In this document: positions 58,042-64,000 of the stretch, in pieces
Position numbering within the stretch: position 1 is the stretch's first letter
How the letters are laid out: the number at the start of each line of letters is the position of its first letter
Source: Welwitschia mirabilis
Taxonomy: Eukaryota > Gnetophyta > Gnetopsida > Welwitschiales
NCBI GenBank assembly: GCA_051453625.1
Contig: JBOZIK010000001.1
Location: 96,118,669 to 96,182,668, forward strand
DNA length: 64,000 bases
Direction: 5' to 3'
Position numbers and translations under genes: made by a program
Notes under the pieces: generated by a model
The model's database searches: none
Told to the model about the DNA's origin: nothing
Seen by the model: the letters and a program-made list of their open reading frames with translations, nothing else

Positions 58042-58924
58042 NNNNNNNNNNNNNNNNNNNNNNNNNNNNNNNNNNNNNNNNNNNNNNNNNNNNNNNNNNN
58101 NNNNNNNNNNNNNNNNNNNNNNNNNNNNNNNNNNNNNNNNNNNNNNNNNNNNNNNNNNNNNNNNNNNNNNNNNNNNNNNNNNNNNNNNNNNNNNNNNNNN
58201 NNNNNNNNNNNNNNNNNNNNNNNNNNNNNNNNNNNNNNNNNNNNNNNNNNNNNNNNNNNNNNNNNNNNNNNNNNNNNNNNNNNNNNNNNNNNNNNNNNNN
58301 NNNNNNNNNNNNNNNNNNNNNNNNNNNNNNNNNNNNNNNNNNNNNNNNNNNNNNNNNNNNNNNNNNNNNNNNNNNNNNNNNNNNNNNNNNNNNNNNNNNN
58401 NNNNNNNNNNNNNNNNNNNNNNNNNNNNNNNNNNNNNNNNNNNNNNNNNNNNNNNNNNNNNNNNNNNNNNNNNNNNNNNNNNNNNNNNNNNNNNNNNNNN
58501 NNNNNNNNNNNNNNNNNNNNNNNNNNNNNNNNNNNNNNNNNNNNNNNNNNNNNNNNNNNNNNNNNNNNNNNNNNNNNNNNNNNNNNNNNNNNNNNNNNNN
58601 NNNNNNNNNNNNNNNNNNNNNNNNNNNNNNNNNNNNNNNNNNNNNNNNNNNNNNNNNNNNNNNNNNNNNNNNNNNNNNNNNNNNNNNNNNNNNNNNNNNN
58701 NNNNNNNNNNNNNNNNNNNNNNNNNNNNNNNNNNNNNNNNNNNNNNNNNNNNNNNNNNNNNNNNNNNNNNNNNNNNNNNNNNNNNNNNNNNNNNNNNNNN
58801 NNNNNNNNNNNNNNNNNNNNNNNNNNNNNNNNNNNNNNNNNNNNNNNNNNNNNNNNNNNNNNNNNNNNNNNNNNNNNNNNNNNNNNNNNNNNNNNNNNNN
58901 NNNNNNNNNNNNNNNNNNNNNNNN
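58042..58924. other. Assembly gap (883 N) in LINE-3 endonuclease region
   Basis: Run of N between the ORF2 start and the RT; the missing part should be endonuclease. Confidence 0.9.
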
Positions 58925-59199
58925 AAAAATCCAATTCATAGTAAGGTATTTATTACTCTTTTTAATAGTAGATATATTACCATGTTTTTAAAGGATCATT
59001 AATTCTCCTTTAGTGCCCATACTCAGAGTTAAAATGGAGGATCAAAGAAATTTTTCATAAAAATGACTAGTTTTTAAAGAATTAAGCTTCATTTCTTGAA
59101 GAAGACACATAGAAACTAGAAAGTCCCTTGAAAGACTCCAAAGTTGGAAAATATTTTGGCCACTCCCAAGGCCTTTATAATTCTAGAAAATAATCATGA

Positions 59200-60360
59200 A
59201 AATAAGAGTTGATATTTCTTACCATCTCAGATGTCCTCCTTTGTCTTTTTTTCGATCTTACCTTTTTAGGTATTCATTCTTATCCTTCTGTTTGTTTCTC
59301 CCAACTTTCCATTTCTGTTATTTACTGGTGCATCCACCAAATACTCATCAACACTCTTTTCATTATCTTTAAGTTCCTATCCCTTTTCCATATCCATCTA
59401 TGAATGTTGGTGTAAATGAGGTGTTGGATCTGAGACTTGTGCAATGTACACATGTTCCATACCTTCCTATTCAACTTTGTCATTATCTTTTTCTATTTTC
59501 TTTTCTGTCATCTATTCTAGTTCTTCTTCTGAAAGGATACCATACTTATTTACTAGTGTGATGGGCTCATTATTCAGGATTGAGGTTGGTTTTTTTTCAT
59601 TTTTTTAAACTTCTTACCAACTAGTCTTTTTAAATTTTTCATTTTTTTAATTTCATTTTTCCATTGTGTGTCCATGTTCTCCATATTTTTAAAATATTGA
59701 ATAAGAATATTTTTAATTTTAAGGTTGAAAACTATTTTTCCCCACATTATATTCAAAATTATTTTGTTTGCATTAAAAATCTCTAGTTTCATATAAGCAT
59801 AAATTCTAGCATTTGTAATTTTAACGATGAGATCCATATTTATATCANNNNNNNNNNNNNNNNNNNNNNNNNNNNNNNNNNNNNNNNNNNNNNNNNNNNN
59901 NNNNNNNNNNNNNNNNNNNNNNNNNNNNNNNNNCCAACCAAAATCTTCTCAAAGATGCAGGATTTATCAATGATAAAGGAAGACCATTTCATTAAAGCTA
60001 GACCTCTCTAGCTAAAAAATAAGGGCCTCCTACCAAAACCGTATTCATATCATCTTTTGAATTAAAAATAAAATAAAATAAGCCATCTTAAAAAAAGATT
60101 ACCTTGCATTTTACTAGGAGTCTCTGATCACACCATAAGCAAACCTTTTCTATGAAGGAGAACCCTTCTAAGAATTGGAATTTGCTAATAAGAATGCTTT
60201 TGAATTGAGCCTTCAAATGCTCTAAGTAGTTGATAGGCATTTTAGTATGGAATGTGCTACCATTACATTTGAAGCCAAAATCAAATTTTGGAAAAATTTA
60301 AAAGTTCTCTCTCCCCAATAAATTCGCATAAGATTTTACACCAGAGGATTATGCTTCCAT
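59200..60360 (-). pseudogene. LINE-3 ORF1 (DUF4283)
   Basis: Starts at ATG 60,358-60,360 with a stop at codon 4 (MEA*SSGVKSYANLLGRES). The DUF4283 core reads VGGPYFLARELALMKW at about 60,035-59,988 (consensus G-G-P-W-F...L-x-L-x-x-W). The remainder down to 59,574 includes a lysine-rich frame (MKNLKRLVGKKFKKMKKNQP), likely the basic tail of ORF1. Confidence 0.7.
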
Positions 60361-60770
60361 TGAAGAGTCAGACACAAGATGAACTTCCACTACCTTGGAT
60401 ACCTAAGATCCACTTGAGCCTACCCTTTTGGATTTTTAGGGTTTGTGAGTTATTAATTTAAAACCTACCCTCAGGAATAGGAAAACTAATGTGAGCTCTA
60501 AGCATATTCCACTGTGTTCTTTTAGGTTTTCATAGTAGAATGCATAATTAAGAGTTAACTAGAAGACACATTGAAGATGTACTGTCAAGCCTTCTAAACT
60601 CGAGCTCTGAAGATTGTTAAAGAAAAAAAAAACTTAGTGCAAGGTAGTTATGAAAGATAGAGAACACATCACACATCGAAGATGTACCAGAAACAACCTC
60701 CACACCATTTGCATCATTGTGATAGCTTTTGTTACACTTCTTAAAGTGAATTCCTACTTGTACTCTTTTT

Positions 60771-63530
60771 AGAATTATAATTATATGCATGTTATTCCAT
60801 AACTAGGGGATTGAGTCTAATTCTAGTGCTTTGCTAAAGGCCTCTTCTATTCATTTATCTAGGATTTTAGAATATTTTTTTATAGAACTCCATCATTTAT
60901 TTATTAGAATACTTTCTACGATTCAGATTTATTTTCCTTAAAACTTTTCAAATCTTATCCTTTTCTACTAATATTGATGAATATTTCCTTACCCATATCT
61001 AGGTCACATTACAAACCTTTCTATATTTTGTTTTTCTAGTTTTATCTTTTATAAGTTCCTAAGAAAGTCTTCATTGATCTTGTATTTCTCATAAGTTTTA
61101 TTGTTCTACACTATTCAGTTGATCATCTTAGAATGTCTTATTTAGTTAACCATATTTAAGAGAAATTTAGTATGTCTATCTCCATCTCTTAAATCGTTTA
61201 CATGTGTTCTTTGTAATATATTTCTTTTTATTCTTTTCCTCTTTAGTTTTTTTTAAAATAAATAATGTTATGAAGTTTTCATAAATTTTATCATTCTGCT
61301 TGTTAAGAATTCTCTTTCTTCTCTTTATTTCCTTGGATTTCCTTCATTTTAAGCTTTAACAACTCCTTTTTGCTTAGTTTTACTTGTCACTTTTTTACAA
61401 TTCTTTAAGATAAAACTTAACCTTTTGCAAATTCTCCTATAGAAATTGGATGAGTCTTTTCATATCCAACTGATAAGTTCACCTTATGAAGTTATATGTC
61501 TCATCCTCTTATAATTAAACATTATCAAAAGTGACATAAGTTTTCCTATTCAGTTTTATTTCTAAATATAGAATTAGGATCTATGGTCTAAATACTATTA
61601 TCCCTCTCCCTCCAAGATCTAGTTCACTATTTTAATTTTATTTATTAAATTAAAGCTCTATATTTTTTGGAAATAGACTCTATCATGACTGTTCCTCCTA
61701 TTAAATTAGTGAATTATGCCTTTTGCAAGGGTGAGTTTACTATATCCATCTTGTCAATCAATTTCTCTAGCTCTTTCACTCATGTTTAACTTCATTGCCC
61801 TTTTTTTGTTTCTTCCATTTAAAAGTGACTAATTGAAATTACTAGTTATGATCTAGTTAAAAATTTGAACCTTTTCTTAAATCTCATTTCATAGCCTAAT
61901 TTTTTCACGTAGGTGCTGTAAATTATAAATATACATCAATACTTAGTTCTCTAAGAATATGATCTGGTTCCATCTATTAATCTCTATGTCTTATACTCTA
62001 CATCCTTCTTAATCAACATTAATAGTCCCCTCCTTTATCATAGCTTAAAACCAATTTAGTATTCCAAGTTTTCTTAAACTTATTAAAAAGCTTAACTTTT
62101 TGAATTTTAATTTCTTAAAGAAATATTATTTATATTTTATAATTTTGACTAAATTCCTCATAGGATTTTAACTTTGAGGCACATTGCATGCCTCTAACAT
62201 TCTAACTTAGATATTTATTTTCTTTTTTTTTTTAAAGGTTTTGCTATCATTTTTAAAAGGGTTTTTTAATACCTATTTTCCATGTTTTTTGTAGCTTTCT
62301 TCTTATCTTTCTCTTTCATTGAAGGTATTCATAATTTCTTTTTCTAAATTATTTTCCTCTTGATTTCATAATTTGAACATAAGTCTACATCATCTGATTT
62401 ACTGCTTTGCAAGGGTAAGCACTACTTAGAAATTTTTTTTTTAAATTTAGAATATTCTTTGGTTTTAATGAGGGGATAGTTCTTTATCCTTTTCTCTTTG
62501 AATTTAATTAAGATTTACTATTTAATTCAACTATTGGTTTAATTATATTTTATACTTTCCTTATTTTATTAACTATCTAAAATCCTTCTAGATCTTTCCT
62601 CATCCTACAAGCAACTATTATGTGCCTAAATTTTTCATAGCTTTGACATTGTACTATTTCATAATATGCTAGAATACAAATATTTCTCCTATATTTCTCA
62701 CACATATATTTATTTAATTTAGGACAAACTATATTAGAATATCCTAGGATAGAGAAGTGTATACATGAAAAAGGAATATTTCCATATTTGACCTTTGCTT
62801 TATCTATTCTAAAGTTGTGTAAATTTGAAAAGTTATTAGGCTTTTAGTGAGTTCGATATCTATCCATGCATAAAAGCATATCAACACCATCCTTGTTTTA
62901 CTTAGAGTTATAGTACACTTTTATGACTTATCCATCTTTAACTACATCAGTTTAATGAAATTTTAACTCCACAAGGCCAAGCTAATTCCTCTAAGTTTGA
63001 CCCAAATAAGGAGTTTTTGAAATATCTTATCAAAATCTTCTCTTAGTTTTCATCAAGATAGGGCTCATCCCTTACTCCAGAAAATCAAGGCCTTCTAATT
63101 ATTAGAATGTTTAAATCCTATTTAGATTAAAACTTGAATAAGATAAGATCCTCCATTAGTGTGATAACCTGCACTGAGTGGATTTCTGTCTAGTGTAGTG
63201 CAAGTTGTTTCTTAATTACTTTTATGCTAGACTGAGGACCTATAAACATGAAATAACCCACTAGACTATATATGAATTATTTTTATATGTTTACATAATG
63301 TTTTGGAAATTTTCTTATCTTAAATCTACCATTCTTTTAAAAACATTTAATCATAGAAAAGGCCATTAAGAAGTACCCAGTGAAAACATGCATTTAAGAA
63401 AGATAGGTGCTACACTTGTCACAAACATATTGTCACTATACCATTGTACCCTGTTTACTATACTCTCTTGTGATCTCTTACTAACAAGCTAAAAATCATG
63501 TAATAGGCTTGGTGTCTAAGGTACATTCCT
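60771..63530 (-). mobile_element. LINE-4, 5' half
   Basis: On the minus strand: DUF4283 C-terminal half at about 63,050-62,700 (LLIWVKLRGISLALWS, then TTLSKTRM and DIELTKSLITFQIYTT). An endonuclease-like region follows at about 62,120-61,690 (LGILNWF, DIEINRWNQIIF, REIDKMDIVNSPLQKA). The pre-RT linker is at about 61,190 (DLRDGDRHTKFLLN). RT onset is near 60,830 (LDSIP*LWNNMHIIIILKR, like the x-x-N-x-T-x-I-x-L-I-P-K block), and LINE-3 sequence then begins. ORF1 N-terminus may extend past the 10-N gap at 63,531. Confidence 0.65.
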
Positions 63531-63540
63531 NNNNNNNNNN

Positions 63541-64000
63541 TAAACCATACACGAATATAAACCCTTGCCTTTGCTGAAGTACTCATTTGACCTTCTTAAT
63601 GCAACCTTATCACCCTAGAATTAAATATTATTGAATTAAGTTAACTAAATATATTAATTTAAGGTATTTAATAAATAATTTAGTATTATAATATAGAGTA
63701 TAGTGTGAAGAAGATAAGTAGGCTAGATTAACTATTACTAATAGTTGACAATGATGATGATGGATAGAATCACACTATGTCATTTCAAAATAGTAATTAG
63801 AAAAATGATTACATGTAGATATTTTATTACAAGAATGCTGGCCACTTAAAGTCTAGGTATTTTTGTATTATATTAGAATATTATTTATTTTAAAAATTCT
63901 AATCATTACTTTTAAATTAGTAAAAGTGGTAGTATTATTTTCTCCTTCTTTGATTATTTACTTTCTAAGTGTGTAGATTTTTAAGCATTCTTCTTTAATA
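63541..64000. other. No recognised feature
   Basis: AT-rich to the window end; no coding or repeat signature seen. Confidence 0.5.

Larger units (their letters stand above)
54900..59197 (-). pseudogene. LINE-3 ORF2 (endonuclease, RT, zf-RVT)
   Basis: The start gives NYKGLGSGQNIFQLWSL and LLQEMKL (59,197-59,080), the W-N-C-R-G-L-G...L-Q-E-T-K-L endonuclease opening. RT: LPDMVLPFQSGFILERVIHD (about 56,430), FLKLNTAKSFDTVY (about 56,310), DLLSPYLFILLINSLAHLF (about 56,080). The catalytic box is FTDN instead of FADD at 55,845-55,856. INWHKSNIFLINTPQARN follows at about 55,730, then IIQDFIWSSSKSNKRLHLIN and ARGLGIRK at 55,460-55,350. zf-RVT (DQDCPMCHEE) is at about 54,970. Much of the endonuclease is in the 883-N gap. 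Confidence 0.85.
54691..60770 (-). mobile_element. LINE-3: L1-type LINE inserted into LINE-4
   Basis: The minus strand carries ORF1 (start 60,360) and ORF2 (start 59,197, RT to about 54,900). Its two ends fall inside the RT coding region of LINE-4. Borders are approximate; no clear A run or target duplication was found. Gaps: 55,939-56,038, 57,235-57,790, 58,042-58,924, 59,848-59,933. No J domain is visible near its 3' end. Confidence 0.75.

Overview
This is an AT-rich, gap-containing piece of a plant nuclear genome, almost certainly an angiosperm. The evidence is the mix of decayed elements: L1-type LINEs whose ORF1 has a DUF4283/zinc-knuckle protein, Athila-like Ty3-gypsy elements primed by a tRNA-Asp-type site, a Ty1-copia element, and a chromovirus with a chromodomain-like C-terminus. 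No intact host gene was found. Nearly every recognisable reading frame carries stops and C-to-T/G-to-A changes, as expected for old methylated heterochromatin. I cannot name the species.

Layout. 1-4.6 kb: minus-strand chromovirus remnants with two kinds of tandem array. 6.0-7.1 kb: a short unassigned coding remnant with a 35-residue tandem duplication. 7.9-12.7 kb: a pol-less Athila-like element (D, plus strand). 14.13 kb: a tRNA-derived SINE-like head. 16.19-22.79 kb: a near full-length LINE (LINE-1, plus strand). 22.8-27.0 kb: copia gag-pol, apparently interrupted by LINE-1. 27,630-44,426: a nested pair. Element B (plus strand, exact 5-bp duplication GTTTG, no pol) contains a complete older-structured Athila element C (minus strand, 31,391-41,380) with LTRs, PBS, gag, protease, RT, RNase H and integrase. 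44.4-48.4 kb: LINE-2 (minus strand), cut by the insertion of B. 51.3-63.5 kb: LINE-4 (minus strand), split by LINE-3 (minus strand, about 54.7-60.8 kb).

Most interesting result: two separate LINEs in this window (LINE-1 at 22,235-22,453 and LINE-4 at 51,569-51,760) have the remains of a DnaJ/J domain downstream of the reverse transcriptase, just before the 3' UTR. They sit at the same place but have diverged strongly from each other. This suggests that the J domain is a resident part of this LINE lineage rather than a chance neighbour. I do not know of a description of it.

Assembly note: at least seven gaps, five of them exactly 100 N, are flanked by near-identical 39-195 bp sequences. The same bases were therefore placed twice on either side of an unclosed overlap. 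These are assembly duplications, not biology.
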